Origin: Streptomyces zhaozhouensis
GTDB lineage: Bacteria > Actinomycetota > Actinomycetes > Streptomycetales > Streptomycetaceae
Direction: 5' to 3'
DNA: 64,000 nt
Assembly: GCF_900230195.1 (NCBI RefSeq)
Contig: NZ_OCNE01000014.1
Location: 62,001-126,000, forward strand
Part shown: piece after piece, positions 36,662-47,594 of the stretch
How the letters are laid out: each line of letters begins with the position of its first letter
Numbering within the stretch: position 1 is the stretch's first letter
The notes under the pieces: model-generated
Database searches by the model: none
Seen by the model: the letters and a program-made list of their open reading frames with translations, nothing else
What the model was told of the DNA's origin: nothing
Program-made: the position numbers and the translations under genes

Positions 36662-37159
36662 TCAGCGCTGGAACATCTCCGCGGGCAGCGGTTTCAACAA
36701 CTGGTAAAGCTCGTCGGTGATCGGCCGCTCCCAGCTGGCGATGGTCACCAGCACGCCGTCGCTGCGGTCGAACTGCACGCAGGCCACCCGGCCCTCACTG
36801 CACAGCACCCGGCGGACGATCAGCAGGTTCCCGTCGTGCATCACGGGGACCTCCTCGGTGCCCGTGCAGGTGACCTCCTCGTTCATCTCCAGCGCCGACA
36901 TCAGCTGGTGGACCTCGAACGGCGCCTCGTCGTCGGCGCGTTCCCTGGCCGGGGAGCCCTCGGGAAGGTTGCCGATCACCATGGCCGGGCCCCGCCCGCC
37001 GAAGAGGTCGTACCGGAGCACGACGCCCTGGCAGCTGCCGTCCGGCGCGGGCAGCAGACCGGCGCCGAGCACCCCGGGCCAGTCCCCCGGGTCCATGGCC
37101 AGCACGTCGAAGTCGGGCCCGGCGGGCGATGCTGCGTTGCGGCGGCGGAGGAAGGACAT
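36662..37159 (-). CDS. conserved actinomycete hypothetical protein
   Basis: This 165-residue soluble protein begins MSFLRRR, then FDVLAMDPGDWPGVLGAGLLPAPDGS and VVLRYDLFGGRGPAMVIGNLPEGSP, with a second half ALEMNEEVTC and GNLLIVRRVLCSEGRVACVQFDR. It reads as a compact mixed alpha/beta domain. I recall similar single-copy proteins across Streptomyces, but no function. The start may instead be the ATG at 37168, and neither has a clear ribosome site. It is convergent with the LacI gene, 25 bp between stops. Confidence 0.72.
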   Translation of the reverse strand: MSFLRRRNAASPAGPDFDVLAMDPGDWPGVLGAGLLPAPDGSCQGVVLRYDLFGGRGPAMVIGNLPEGSPARERADDEAPFEVHQLMSALEMNEEVTCTGTEEVPVMHDGNLLIVRRVLCSEGRVACVQFDRSDGVLVTIASWERPITDELYQLLKPLPAEMFQR

Positions 37160-37313
37160 GGGGGCCATCGTACGTCGGTGACGACCGTTCGAAGGCAGCC
37201 AGGTCGCGGGAGGAGACCCGCGCGGGCGACCACGGTCCCGGCCACCGCCGGGGCGAGGTTCGACGCGCGTCGGGAACGGCTGCCCGCGCGGCGCCCCGCG
37301 CCCGCCGAGGGGG

Positions 37314-39143
<1,830 letters not shown>

Positions 39144-39287
39144 CGTCCGGTACCCACCCCCCGTCGTCGACCCGTTGTCCGCCCTGGGCACCAGTATGGC
39201 GTCCCGCGCGGGACGTTCCTATGCCAAGTGGCGGGAAAGAGGTGGAACGGGCGGATGCGCGGCGTCCGTTGACGCCGGGGCGCGGCG

Positions 39288-41504
39288 TCACACGCGGGTG
39301 TGCGGCCGTCGCACCGGCTCGGGCGTGTCGTGGGCGTCGGTGGCGGGCAGGCCGCGGCCCTCGACGTCGACGTGCGGCAGCCGCCGCCCCAGCCAGCCGG
39401 GCAGCCACCAGCCGGCGCGCCCGACGAGAACCAGCACGGCGGGCACCAGGGTAAGCCGCACGAGGAACGCGTCGACCAGCACCCCGACCGCCAGGCCGAA
39501 CGCGATGGGTTTGACGATGGCGTCCTCCATGGTCACGAAGCTGGCGAACACGGCGAACATGATCAGCGCGGCGGCCGTCACCACCCGGAACGCCAGCGGC
39601 GCGCCCTCCCTGACCGAGGCCGTCGGGTCGGCGCCGTGGGCGTGCCGCTCGTGGATGCGGGAGACGACGAACACCTCGTAGTCCATGGCGAGTCCGAAGA
39701 GCACGCCCATGAGGATGATCGGCAGGAAGCTGACGACGGGGCCGGTGCGGGAGACGTCCAGGAGGCCGGCGAGCCAGCCCCATTCGAAGACCGCGACCAC
39801 GGCGCCGAACGCGGCGGCCACCGACAGCAGGAAGCCGAGGGTGGCCTTGAGCGGGACCACCAGGGAGCGGAAGACCAGCAGCAGGATCAGCAGCCCGAGG
39901 CCCACCACCACGGCGCCGAACGGGACCAGGGAGTCGCTGAGTTGCCGGGAGACGTCGACCGCGACGGCCGTGTTGCCGGTGACGGCGAGGGTGACGCCGG
40001 TGTCGGCGGCGTGGTCGCGTGACCAGTCGCGGATGGTGTGGACCAGGCGCTCGGTGCCCTCCTGGTCGGGGCCCGTGGTGGGAACGGCCTCGATCAGCCA
40101 GTCGGTCTCGCTCTCGGTGGGGCGCGGCGGGGCGACCTCGGCCATGCCGGGCAGGCCGTCCAGTTGGCCGGTGACCGTCTCCAGCGCGCCGGCGGGGTCG
40201 CCCTCGACGTCGGTGGTGTCGGCGAGGATCAGCAGCGGCCCGTTGAGCCCGGGGCCGAAGGTGTCGCTGATGGCGTCGTAGGTCTCGCGCTCCGTGCTGC
40301 CGACGGGCGCGGAGCCGTTGTCCGGGAGGGCGAGCCGCAGCTCGCGGGCGGGCAGGGCGACGACCAGCAGGCCGACGACGAGGGCGAGGACGGTGAGCAG
40401 GGGCCGGCGGGTGACGGCGCGGACCCAGCGGGCGCCGAGGGTGGCGGCGGGGGCGCCCTGGGCGGCGGGCCGGTCGCGGCGGGCGGCGCGGGAGCCGGGG
40501 GCGGGGCGCAGCCGCTCGCCGGCGAAGCCGAGCAGCGCGGGCAGCAGGGTGACGGCGACGAGCACGGCGACCACGACGGTGGCGGCGCCGCCGAGGCCCA
40601 TCACGGTGAGGAACGGGATGCCGACCACGGACAGCCCGCAGAGGGCGACGACGACGGTGAGCCCGGCGAAGACCACGGCGCTGCCCGCGGTGCCCAGGGC
40701 GCGGCCGGCGGACTCCTCGGGGTCCATGCCGTGGGCGAGTTGGGAGCGGTGGCGGGAGAGGATGAACAGGGCGTAGTCGATGCCGACGGCCAGGCCGAGC
40801 ATCACGGCGAGGGTGACGGCGGTCGAGGAGAGCGTGAAGAGGTGGCCGCCGACGAGCAGCCCGCCGACGGCGGTGCCGACGCCGACGAGGGCGGAGAGCA
40901 GGGGCATCCCGGCGGCGAGCAGCGAGCCGAAGGTGATCACCAGGACGACGAGGGCGACGAGGACGCCGACGAGTTCCTTGGCGCTCATCTGGACACCGGT
41001 CGGGGAGAACGCCTGGCCGCCGACGTGGACGCGCAGCCCGGCGTCGCGCGCCGGTTCGACGGTCTCCTCCAGCGCCTCGGTGGTGCCGGGGGCGAGCTGG
41101 AAGGCGGTCTCGGGGTACCGCACGGTGGCCAGGGCGGTGCGCCCGTCGGGCGAGTAGGTGCCGACCTCCTCGGGCGGGACGACGGCCGAGACCTCGGGCG
41201 CCCGCGCGGCCTCGGCGAGGGAGCGGGCGATGGGCTCGGCCCACTTCTCGTCGGTGACGGGGCTGCCGTCGGGGGTGGTGAAGAGCAGCTGCCCCGTGGT
41301 GCCGCCGGCAGGCGGCAGCACGTCGCGGAGGGTGTCCAGCGCCTGCTGGGACTCGGAGCCGGGAATGGTGAACTCGTCGTCGAGCGCGCTGCCCAGCGCG
41401 CCGCTCACCGCCAGCAGGGCGGCCAACGCGCCGAGCCAGAGCGAGGCGACGAGCCGTCGGCGCCGGAAGGCGCCGCGACCGAGCCGGTAGAGGAGGGTGG
41501 CCAT
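39288..41504 (-). CDS. MMPL-family RND-type exporter
   Basis: This 738-residue inner-membrane transporter has the MMPL plan: TM1 (LVASLWLGALAALLAVSGAL), a first periplasmic domain (about 45-180), five helices including GVLVALVVLVITFGSLLAAG and MLGLAVGIDYALFILSRHR, a cytoplasmic link, TM7 (LLTVLALVVGLLVVALPA), a second periplasmic domain, and a mirrored helix set ending GLAMDYEVFVVSRIHERHAHG and AFGLAVGVLVDAFLVRLTLVPA. The paired GxDY/MDYE proton-relay motifs are present. The substrate is probably a lipid or hydrophobic metabolite. GGAG precedes the ATG. A promoter with an operator-like palindrome is visible upstream, but no TetR-type regulator is next to it. Confidence 0.9.
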   Translation of the reverse strand: MATLLYRLGRGAFRRRRLVASLWLGALAALLAVSGALGSALDDEFTIPGSESQQALDTLRDVLPPAGGTTGQLLFTTPDGSPVTDEKWAEPIARSLAEAARAPEVSAVVPPEEVGTYSPDGRTALATVRYPETAFQLAPGTTEALEETVEPARDAGLRVHVGGQAFSPTGVQMSAKELVGVLVALVVLVITFGSLLAAGMPLLSALVGVGTAVGGLLVGGHLFTLSSTAVTLAVMLGLAVGIDYALFILSRHRSQLAHGMDPEESAGRALGTAGSAVVFAGLTVVVALCGLSVVGIPFLTVMGLGGAATVVVAVLVAVTLLPALLGFAGERLRPAPGSRAARRDRPAAQGAPAATLGARWVRAVTRRPLLTVLALVVGLLVVALPARELRLALPDNGSAPVGSTERETYDAISDTFGPGLNGPLLILADTTDVEGDPAGALETVTGQLDGLPGMAEVAPPRPTESETDWLIEAVPTTGPDQEGTERLVHTIRDWSRDHAADTGVTLAVTGNTAVAVDVSRQLSDSLVPFGAVVVGLGLLILLLVFRSLVVPLKATLGFLLSVAAAFGAVVAVFEWGWLAGLLDVSRTGPVVSFLPIILMGVLFGLAMDYEVFVVSRIHERHAHGADPTASVREGAPLAFRVVTAAALIMFAVFASFVTMEDAIVKPIAFGLAVGVLVDAFLVRLTLVPAVLVLVGRAGWWLPGWLGRRLPHVDVEGRGLPATDAHDTPEPVRRPHTRV

Positions 41505-41568
41505 GGGTGCTCCACGGAGGGTGAGTCAACGGGTGATGCACGGGCCCACGCAACCGGCCCAGCCGGAC

Positions 41569-41597
41569 GCTATCGTGCATAACTGGCGCTTCGCCAA
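41569..41597 (-). promoter_or_regulatory. candidate promoter and operator palindrome of the MMPL gene
   Basis: On the minus strand TTGGCG (41592-41597), 17 bases, and GATAGC (41569-41574) form a plausible promoter about 60 bp before the start. The palindrome TGGCG-CTT-CGCCA (41584-41596) overlaps the -35 box and is flanked by an A-run, which suits repressor binding. Confidence 0.4.
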
Positions 41598-41710
41598 AAA
41601 CAACCCATCGCGCACATGTTCCCCTCTTTTCCGGCTCTCCGGATGAGATGCGGCTCCGGGGCCGGCGGGGGCCGCGACGCGGTCCCCCGGGGTGCGTCGG
41701 CCGGTGGGCG

Positions 41711-42448
41711 TCAGACGGTGGCGCGCGCCCGCCAGAGCTCCATGACGCGGGCGTCGCCCTCCAGACGCAGCGTGCCGTCCCGGTGGTCGGCGCGGTTCCA
41801 CAGGGTCGCGTACAGCGCGGCGGCCGGGCCGCTGATCCGGCAGTCGAAGCGGGCGGCGGCCTCCCGCGCGGTCCGCGGCGGTTCCTCGGTCAGCCGCGTC
41901 GTCCACCGGCCGCCCTCGTCGGCGTGGACGGCGAGCACCAGCGGCTCGGGGGCGCGGACGCGGGAGCGCGCGCGGGCGTGGAAGCCGGTGAGCAACTCGT
42001 CGATCCCGTCCAGCGCCAACGCGGCCGGCACGCCAGACAGCGGTCGTCCCGCGGCGAGCTGGGCGTCCATCAGGTGCACGGTTGTCTCGTGGGCCTGGCG
42101 CCGGGCCCAGAACGCGCGGGCGTCGGACGCGCCGGGCAGGAAGACGAAGCAGTCCAGGTCGTCGCGCGCGGCGCGCAGCGTCGCCTCCAACGCGTCGAGC
42201 CCCTCGGCGAACCAGCCGCTCAGCGCGGCCTCGGACGGCTCGGCCTCCGGGAACGGGGCCCGTTCCGCCAGCCGCTCGCGCACGATCCGTTCGGCCCAGC
42301 GGTGCACGGTGCCCTGGTGGCGCACGAGGTCGCGCAGCCGCCACCCGGGGCAGCTGGGCACCTCGGCCGACCAGGGGGTTCCGGCGGTCACGGCGAGCAG
42401 CGCGTCGCCGGCGCGCCGCAGGGCTTCGATGTGCGCTTCGGTCTCCAC
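41711..42448 (-). CDS. DinB-like / maleylpyruvate isomerase-type thiol-dependent family protein
   Basis: This 245-residue protein of the actinobacterial TIGR03083-like family has an N-terminal four-helix DinB fold. Landmarks are HIEALRRAGDALLAVTAGTPWSAEVPSCPGWRLRDLVRHQGTVHRWA split over the first helices, and ARRQAHETTVHLMDAQLAAG with the second metal His. The conserved His residues fit a metal site used with mycothiol in relatives. The GTG at 42448 is where family similarity begins; the ribosome site is poor and the frame is open to 42538. The substrate is unknown, and the label maleylpyruvate isomerase should not be taken literally. Confidence 0.78.
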   Translation of the reverse strand: METEAHIEALRRAGDALLAVTAGTPWSAEVPSCPGWRLRDLVRHQGTVHRWAERIVRERLAERAPFPEAEPSEAALSGWFAEGLDALEATLRAARDDLDCFVFLPGASDARAFWARRQAHETTVHLMDAQLAAGRPLSGVPAALALDGIDELLTGFHARARSRVRAPEPLVLAVHADEGGRWTTRLTEEPPRTAREAAARFDCRISGPAAALYATLWNRADHRDGTLRLEGDARVMELWRARATV

Positions 42449-42669
42449 GGCGAGAGCGTGGCAGAGAGGACGCCCCCGGGGGAACGGGCCGAGCGGTTCC
42501 GGCGTCCGACCGTTGCGTCGGAGGTCGGGCGGGGGCAACGATGGGCCGTCAGCCCGACCGGAGCGGAGGGCGCGACCCGCACACCCGGGGCGCTTTCCTA
42601 CGTGACCACGCCCCCCTCAGCGTCGATACTGCGGGGGCCGGTCACGCGCTCAGCCACGAGGAGGCAGCG

Positions 42670-43668
42670 ATGAAGATGCTGATCAACGGAGCGGAGCGGG
42701 TGGTCGCCGACGCGCTGCGCGGAATGGCGGCGGCGCATCCGGAGCTCCGGGTCGACGTCGACCGGCGGCTGGTGGTGCGGGGGGACGCGCCGGTCGAGGG
42801 CAAGGTGGGGCTGGTCTCCGGGGGCGGTTCCGGCCACGAGCCGCTGCACGCCGGGTTCGTCGGGTACGGGATGCTGGACGCCGCCTGCTGCGGCGAGGTC
42901 TTCACGAGCCCGGTGCCCGACCAGATGACCCAGGCCGCGGCCGCGGTGCACGGCGGCGCCGGGGTGCTGCTGATCGTGAAGAACTACACCGGTGACGTGC
43001 TGAACTTCGACATGGCGGCCGAGCTGGTCGAGGACGAGGGCATCGAGGTCGCCAAGGTGGTGGTCCAGGACGACGTGGCCGTCACCGACAGCACGTTCAC
43101 GGCCGGCCGCCGGGGCACCGGCGGGACCCTCTTCGTCGAGAAGCTGGCCGGCGCCGCCGCGCAGGAGGGCGCGCCGCTCGCGGTGGTCGCCGAGGTCGCC
43201 CGCCGGGCGGCGGAGGGCTCCCGCAGCTTCGGCGTCGCGCTGCACGGCCCGACGACACCCGCCAAGGGCAGCCCGACGTTCGACCTGCCGCCCGACCAGC
43301 TGGAGCTGGGGATCGGCATCCACGGCGAGCCGGGGCGGGAGCGCCGGGCGATGCTCGGCGCGGCGGAGATCGCCGACCTGACCGTGGACGCGCTGCTGGC
43401 GGACTACGGCCCCGGGCCGACGGGCCCGCTGCTGTGCCTGACCAACGGCATGGGCGGCACGCCGCTGCTTGAGCTCTACGGCTTCCACGCCGAGGTCGTC
43501 AGGGCGCTCGGCGCGCGCGGGATCACGCCGGCGCGTAGCCTCGTCGGCGACTACGTGACCTCCCTCGACATGGCCGGCTGCTCGGTCTCGCTGTGCCAGG
43601 TGGATGACGAGCTGCTGCGGTTGTGGGACGCTCCCGTCTCCACACCGGGGCTGCGCCGGGGTCGTTGA
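42670..43668 (+). CDS. dhaK: PTS-dependent dihydroxyacetone kinase, substrate-binding subunit
   Basis: DhaK binds dihydroxyacetone covalently through a His and receives phosphate from DhaL-ADP. In 332 residues I see GKVGLVSGGGSGHEPLHAGF, YGMLDAACCGEVFTSPVPDQ, GAGVLLIVKNYTGDVLNFDMA and LELGIGIHGEPGRER, where H218 is the expected substrate-binding His. The C-terminus ends in the usual GDYVTSLDMAGCSVSL. GAGGAGG precedes the ATG. It is followed within 12 bp by dhaL. Phosphate ultimately comes from PEP through enzyme I and HPr, so it depends on ptsI at the start of this window. Confidence 0.95.
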   Translation: MKMLINGAERVVADALRGMAAAHPELRVDVDRRLVVRGDAPVEGKVGLVSGGGSGHEPLHAGFVGYGMLDAACCGEVFTSPVPDQMTQAAAAVHGGAGVLLIVKNYTGDVLNFDMAAELVEDEGIEVAKVVVQDDVAVTDSTFTAGRRGTGGTLFVEKLAGAAAQEGAPLAVVAEVARRAAEGSRSFGVALHGPTTPAKGSPTFDLPPDQLELGIGIHGEPGRERRAMLGAAEIADLTVDALLADYGPGPTGPLLCLTNGMGGTPLLELYGFHAEVVRALGARGITPARSLVGDYVTSLDMAGCSVSLCQVDDELLRLWDAPVSTPGLRRGR

Positions 43669-43680
43669 GAGGAGTCGGAC

Positions 43681-44292
43681 GTGGCAGGGCAGACGACGGA
43701 ACGTGACGCCGCCTTCGTCGCGGCGTGGCTGACCGCCTCGGCCGACGCGGTCAGGGCGGAGGCCGACCGGCTCACCGAGCTGGACTCGGCGATCGGCGAC
43801 GCGGACCACGGGAACAACATGCGGCGCGGCTTCACCGCCGTGGTGGCGGGCCTGGAGAAGGAGCGGCAGGAGGCGACCGGCGGGGTGCTGCTGCTGGCCG
43901 GCAGGACGCTGGTCTCGACCGTCGGCGGCGCCTCGGGGCCGCTCTTCGGGACGCTGCTGCGCCGGGCGGGGAAGGCGCTGGGCGAGGCGGAGCGGGTCAC
44001 CGACGCGGAGCTGAAGGAGGCGTTGGAGGCCGGCGTGGACGCGGTGGCCCAGCTGGGCGGCGCGGCGCTGGGCGACAAGACGATGCTGGACGCGCTGCTG
44101 CCCGCGGTGGCCGAGCTGCCGGACTACGCGGCCGCGGCGCGCGCCGCCGAGGCCGGCGCGAAGGCGACGATCCCGCTGCGGGCGCACAAGGGCAGGGCCA
44201 GCTATCTGGGCGAGCGCAGCGTCGGGCACGAGGACCCGGGGGCCGCCTCGGCGGCGCTGCTGCTCGGGGCGCTCTTCCAGGTGTCCAGGTGA
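43681..44292 (+). CDS. dhaL: dihydroxyacetone kinase, ADP-binding subunit
   Basis: The 203-residue DhaL carries a tightly bound ADP that is rephosphorylated by DhaM and passes phosphate to dihydroxyacetone on DhaK. Key Mg-ADP ligands are visible in LDSAIGDADHGNNMRRGF, followed by STVGGASGPLFGTLLRRAG, LGDKTMLDALLPAV and the C-terminal lid GRASYLGERSVGHEDPGA. The GTG start has GAGGAG upstream. It overlaps dhaM through GTGA, so the two are translated together. The length and order are standard for the PTS-dependent, not the ATP-dependent, enzyme. Confidence 0.94.
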   Translation: MAGQTTERDAAFVAAWLTASADAVRAEADRLTELDSAIGDADHGNNMRRGFTAVVAGLEKERQEATGGVLLLAGRTLVSTVGGASGPLFGTLLRRAGKALGEAERVTDAELKEALEAGVDAVAQLGGAALGDKTMLDALLPAVAELPDYAAAARAAEAGAKATIPLRAHKGRASYLGERSVGHEDPGAASAALLLGALFQVSR

Positions 44293-44696
44293 CGGCCGGG
44301 GTGGTCGGCGTGGTGCTGGTCTCGCACAGCGCCGAGGTCGCGGTCTCGGTCGCCGAGCTGGCGCGCGGCCTGGCCGGCGGGGGCCCGCTGGCGCCGGTGG
44401 AGCCCGCCGGCGGCGCGCCGGACGGCGGGCTCGGCACCAGCGCGGAGCGGATCGCCGAGGCCGCGGCGCGGGCCGACGGCGGCGCCGGTGTCGCGGTGCT
44501 GGTCGACCTCGGCAGCGCGGTGCTGACGGTCAAGGCGCTGCTGGCCGAGGGCGACACGCTGCCGCCCGGCACGCGGCTGGTCGACGCGCCGCTGCTGGAG
44601 GGCGCGGTGGCGGCCGTGGTGACGGCGTCGACCGGCGCCGACCTGGACGCGGTCGAGGCGGCGGCGGCCGAGGCGTGGGACTACCGCAAGGGCTGA
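44289..44696 (+). CDS. dhaM: dihydroxyacetone kinase phosphotransfer subunit, EIIA-mannose-like domain only
   Basis: This 135-residue protein has a phosphohistidine at H13 in VVLVSHSAEVAVSVAELA, an EIIA(Man)-like Rossmann domain (IAEAAARADGGAGVAVLVDLGSAV) and the C-terminal helix. It lacks the HPr and EI-like domains found in E. coli DhaM, so it must be phosphorylated by separate HPr and enzyme I; ptsI lies at the start of this window and no ptsH is seen here. Its GTG start overlaps the dhaL stop by four bases. The last 16 bp overlap the convergent NUDIX gene. Confidence 0.92.
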   Translation: MTAGVVGVVLVSHSAEVAVSVAELARGLAGGGPLAPVEPAGGAPDGGLGTSAERIAEAAARADGGAGVAVLVDLGSAVLTVKALLAEGDTLPPGTRLVDAPLLEGAVAAVVTASTGADLDAVEAAAAEAWDYRKG

Positions 44697-45202
44697 GCGC
44701 CGGCCGGCGGGGCCGCCTCGGGGCGGGAGTCCTCGGGCTGGACGAAGCGGGTCGGCTCGTCGGAGCCGGCGAGCCTGATGCGCTCCCGCGCGTGCGCGGA
44801 GAGCGGCGGCAGCGCGTCGGGGGCGAACCAGCCGACCTCGACGGACTCGTCGTCGTTGACCCTGGCCTCGCCGCCGACCGCCCGGCAGGCGAGGCTGACG
44901 TCGAGGAACTGGCACACGTCGCCGTTGGGGTAGTGGGTCGGCGACAGGGTCTCGACGGCCAGCACCCGTTCGACGACGCAGCGCACCGCCGTCTCCTCCT
45001 CGACCTCGCGGACCGCCGTGACCGCCGGCTGCTCCCCCGGCTCGGGGATCCCGCCGATGAGCGTCCACCGCCCGTCGTCCGCGCGGCGCACCAGGAGCAC
45101 CCGGCCCCGGTCGTCGCGCACCACGCTGGTCACACCGGGCAGGAAGAGCAGTTGGTGGCCGATGGAGGTGCGCAGGTCGCGGATGAAGTCGGGGGTGGCC
45201 AT
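44681..45202 (-). CDS. NUDIX hydrolase
   Basis: This 173-residue nucleoside-diphosphate-linked hydrolase has a complete Nudix box GGIPEPGEQPAVTAVREVEEETA (G-x5-E-x7-REVEEE), preceded by GVTSVVRDDRGRVLLVRRAD, and VCQFLDVSLACRAVGGEARVN in the second half. GAGGT lies six bases before the ATG. It is last in the leftward set terD-murI-nudix, seven bases after the racemase stop. Its 3' end overlaps dhaM antisense by 16 bp. The substrate is unknown; many such actinomycete proteins act as housecleaning pyrophosphatases. Confidence 0.9.
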   Translation of the reverse strand: MATPDFIRDLRTSIGHQLLFLPGVTSVVRDDRGRVLLVRRADDGRWTLIGGIPEPGEQPAVTAVREVEEETAVRCVVERVLAVETLSPTHYPNGDVCQFLDVSLACRAVGGEARVNDDESVEVGWFAPDALPPLSAHARERIRLAGSDEPTRFVQPEDSRPEAAPPAGAQPLR

Positions 45203-45209
45203 GGATACC

Positions 45210-46004
45210 TCAGGTCGGGTCGGCGGGCGGTGGGTCGGTCAGCAGCGAGCGGCCCTCGGCGTAGCGCAGGGCCGGCTCGGGGAGCGGGACGCGGCGGCCG
45301 TTGGCCAGCACCGTGAGCGTGCCGGTGGCCGGGGCGCTGGGGGCGGGGCGGGCGCCGAGCCGGCGCAGGGTCTGGGCGGCGACGGCGGCGGCCGAGCCGT
45401 GCAGCGTGACGCGCCGTCCGGTGAGCGCGGTGAGCTGGCGGGAGATCTCGTCGGCGACCAGCTCGTAGTGGGTGCAGCCGAGCACCACGGTGGCGGTCTC
45501 CGGCGGGGTCAGCCCGGCGGCGGCCTTGACGGCGGCGCTGACGGCGGCGGCGTCGCCGCGTTCGACCGCGTCGGCGAGTCCGTGGCAGGGCACCTCGGCG
45601 GCGGGCGTGGAGCCGGCGAACTCGGCCAGCAGGCCGCGCTGGTAGGCGCTGCCGGTGGTGGCGGGGGTGGCCCAGACGGCGAACGGGCCGCCGGCGACGG
45701 CGGCCGGCTTGATGGCCGGCACGGTGCCGATGACCGGCAGTCCTGGCTCCAACTCGGCGCGGAGCGCGGGAAGCGCGTGCACGGTGGCCGTGTTGCACGC
45801 CACGATCAGGGCGTCGGGCCGCTCGGTGAGCGCGGAGCGCGCGCACGCGGTGGCGCGCTCCACGATCCGTGCCGGGGTGAGCGGGCCCCAGGGCATGTGG
45901 TCCGGGTCCCCGGAGAGCACCAGGTCCGCGTCGGGCCGCAGCCGCCGAGTCTCGGCGGCCGCGGCCAGCAGGCCGATGCCCGAGTCCAACAGTGCGATTC
46001 TCAC
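45210..46004 (-). CDS. murI: Asp/Glu racemase family protein, glutamate racemase-like
   Basis: This 264-residue cofactor-independent racemase has the two catalytic Cys motifs VACNTATV (C70) and VLGCTHYE (C177), with the N-terminal strand IALLDSGIGLLAAAAE and the loop WGPLTPARI. Family members interconvert L- and D-glutamate for peptidoglycan. The opening differs from canonical MurI (IGVFDSGVGGLTV), so it may be a paralogue; the symbol is therefore tentative. It begins at GTG after a G-run. It is transcribed with the TerD protein upstream (52-bp gap) and the NUDIX gene downstream. Confidence 0.8.
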   Translation of the reverse strand: MRIALLDSGIGLLAAAAETRRLRPDADLVLSGDPDHMPWGPLTPARIVERATACARSALTERPDALIVACNTATVHALPALRAELEPGLPVIGTVPAIKPAAVAGGPFAVWATPATTGSAYQRGLLAEFAGSTPAAEVPCHGLADAVERGDAAAVSAAVKAAAGLTPPETATVVLGCTHYELVADEISRQLTALTGRRVTLHGSAAAVAAQTLRRLGARPAPSAPATGTLTVLANGRRVPLPEPALRYAEGRSLLTDPPPADPT

Positions 46005-46056
46005 GAAACCCCAGCCTACGCGGGCTCGGGCGCCGTTCCTCGCACGGCCCGGCGGG

Positions 46057-47349
46057 TCACTTGCGGCCCGGCGTCCACTGCATCCCGAAGCCGTAGGCGT
46101 GGTCCACGGTGCGCTGCGGGCTGACGCCCTTGTCCGGCACCAGGTAGCGCGCCTCGCGGTTGACGACCAGCTCGCCGTTCTGCTGGGTGAGGGTGGCGAG
46201 CACGCAGACCGGGGAGGGCACGTTGCACTCGTCGAGGAAGAACTCGACGGGCGCGCCGCGCTCGGGGGTGAGGGTGACGGTCGCGTCGAGATCCTGGAAG
46301 CTGGTGGCGCCCGAGTAGATCGTCACGAAGAGGACGACCCGGCGCAGCTCCTTGGCGTGGTCGAGGTTGACCGTCAGGTTCTCCCCGGAGGAGACGGCGC
46401 CGGTGCGGTCGTCCCCGTCCAGGTGCATGTAGGGCGGCTGGTGGAGCGAGCCGAACGCGTTGCCCAGGGCCTGGATGACGCCCTTGCGACCGTCGGACAG
46501 CTCGAAGAGCGCGCACAGGTCCAGGTCGAGGCCGCCGCCCATGGCCTTGGCGATGCGGTCCTTCCACTTGGACTGCTTGGGGGCGGCGCCGGCGCTGCGC
46601 TGCTGCCAGTTGAGGTTGACCCGGAGCTGGCCGCTGGTGGCGCCCTGCTTGGCGAGCGAGATCGCCGGGGCGTCCTTGGTGAGCGTGATCTTGCTCAGCC
46701 GGATCGGCGAGCCGCCCGAGGCGGCCGGCGGCGTCTGCACGGGCGCCGGGGGCGTCACCGGGGCCGGCGCGGGCGGCGGGGGCGTCGCGGGCCGGGCGGG
46801 GGGCGGCGTGGGCGCGGCGGCCGGCGCCGGCTCGTCGTCCACGCTGATCCCGAAGTCGGTGGCGAGCCCGGCGAGTCCGGTGGCGTACCCCTGGCCGACG
46901 GCGCGGAACTTCCACGCGCCCTGGCGCCGGTACAGCTCGCCGACGACGAACGCGGTCTCGCTGGTGGCGTCCTCGCTGTCGAAGCGCGCCACCTCCGCGC
47001 CGCTGTCCGCGTCGAGCACCCGGATGTGCAGTCCTGGAACCTGGCCGAAAGTGCCGCCGTCGGCGGACGCGGCCAGGACGACCTTCTCGATCTCCTGCTC
47101 GACGTCGGCGAGGTCGACCCCGATCCGGTCGACGACCGTGGCACCGGCGGGCTGCTTGCCCTCGTGGCGCACGGCGCCCGAGGCGTGGCGCGCCTGGTTG
47201 TAGAAGACGAAGTCGTCGTCCGAGCGGACCCGGCCGTCCTTCAGAAGCAGCGCCGAGGCGTCCACGTCCGGTGCGCCGGCCGATGTGTTCCAGCCGATCT
47301 CGACGCGGACCGCTCGCGCGGACACCGGGACATTAGAGCCTTTGAGCAT
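46057..47349 (-). CDS. terD: double-domain TerD-family protein
   Basis: This 430-residue protein joins two TerD-type domains. The first (1-175) begins [20 protein letters not shown] and has [33 protein letters not shown] and [19 protein letters not shown], with the acidic residues used for calcium in relatives. A Pro/Ala linker (about 176-212) leads to the second (about 215-430; [53 protein letters not shown]). GGAGGA is eight bases before the ATG. TerD proteins are linked to tellurite and membrane stress responses, and in Streptomyces to development. It is divergent from the disordered-protein gene at 47595. Confidence 0.88.
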   Translation of the reverse strand: MLKGSNVPVSARAVRVEIGWNTSAGAPDVDASALLLKDGRVRSDDDFVFYNQARHASGAVRHEGKQPAGATVVDRIGVDLADVEQEIEKVVLAASADGGTFGQVPGLHIRVLDADSGAEVARFDSEDATSETAFVVGELYRRQGAWKFRAVGQGYATGLAGLATDFGISVDDEPAPAAAPTPPPARPATPPPPAPAPVTPPAPVQTPPAASGGSPIRLSKITLTKDAPAISLAKQGATSGQLRVNLNWQQRSAGAAPKQSKWKDRIAKAMGGGLDLDLCALFELSDGRKGVIQALGNAFGSLHQPPYMHLDGDDRTGAVSSGENLTVNLDHAKELRRVVLFVTIYSGATSFQDLDATVTLTPERGAPVEFFLDECNVPSPVCVLATLTQQNGELVVNREARYLVPDKGVSPQRTVDHAYGFGMQWTPGRK

Positions 47350-47594
47350 CGTGCGTTCCTCCGTCGGGTGGGCCTGTTCCCGTCTGCGTACCCCTGTTCG
47401 CGCTGGGAACGACTCACTATGCCATCCGGTTCCCGGGTCGTTTTTCGGGCACCCCTGAAACAACATCATGAGGGCACCGATCGCCGCTTTATCCGCATAT
47501 GGCGGGATCGCCGGGTGCGCGGGGGCTCCAGCCTGCCAAATGAGCGGCTGATCGGTCTCCCCAACGACCCGATGGTGGGCTTAACTTATGGAGC

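Noticed and set aside
41711-42448. Genuine maleylpyruvate isomerase
   Set aside because: Only the DinB-type N-terminal family features are visible, and no gentisate pathway genes are near.
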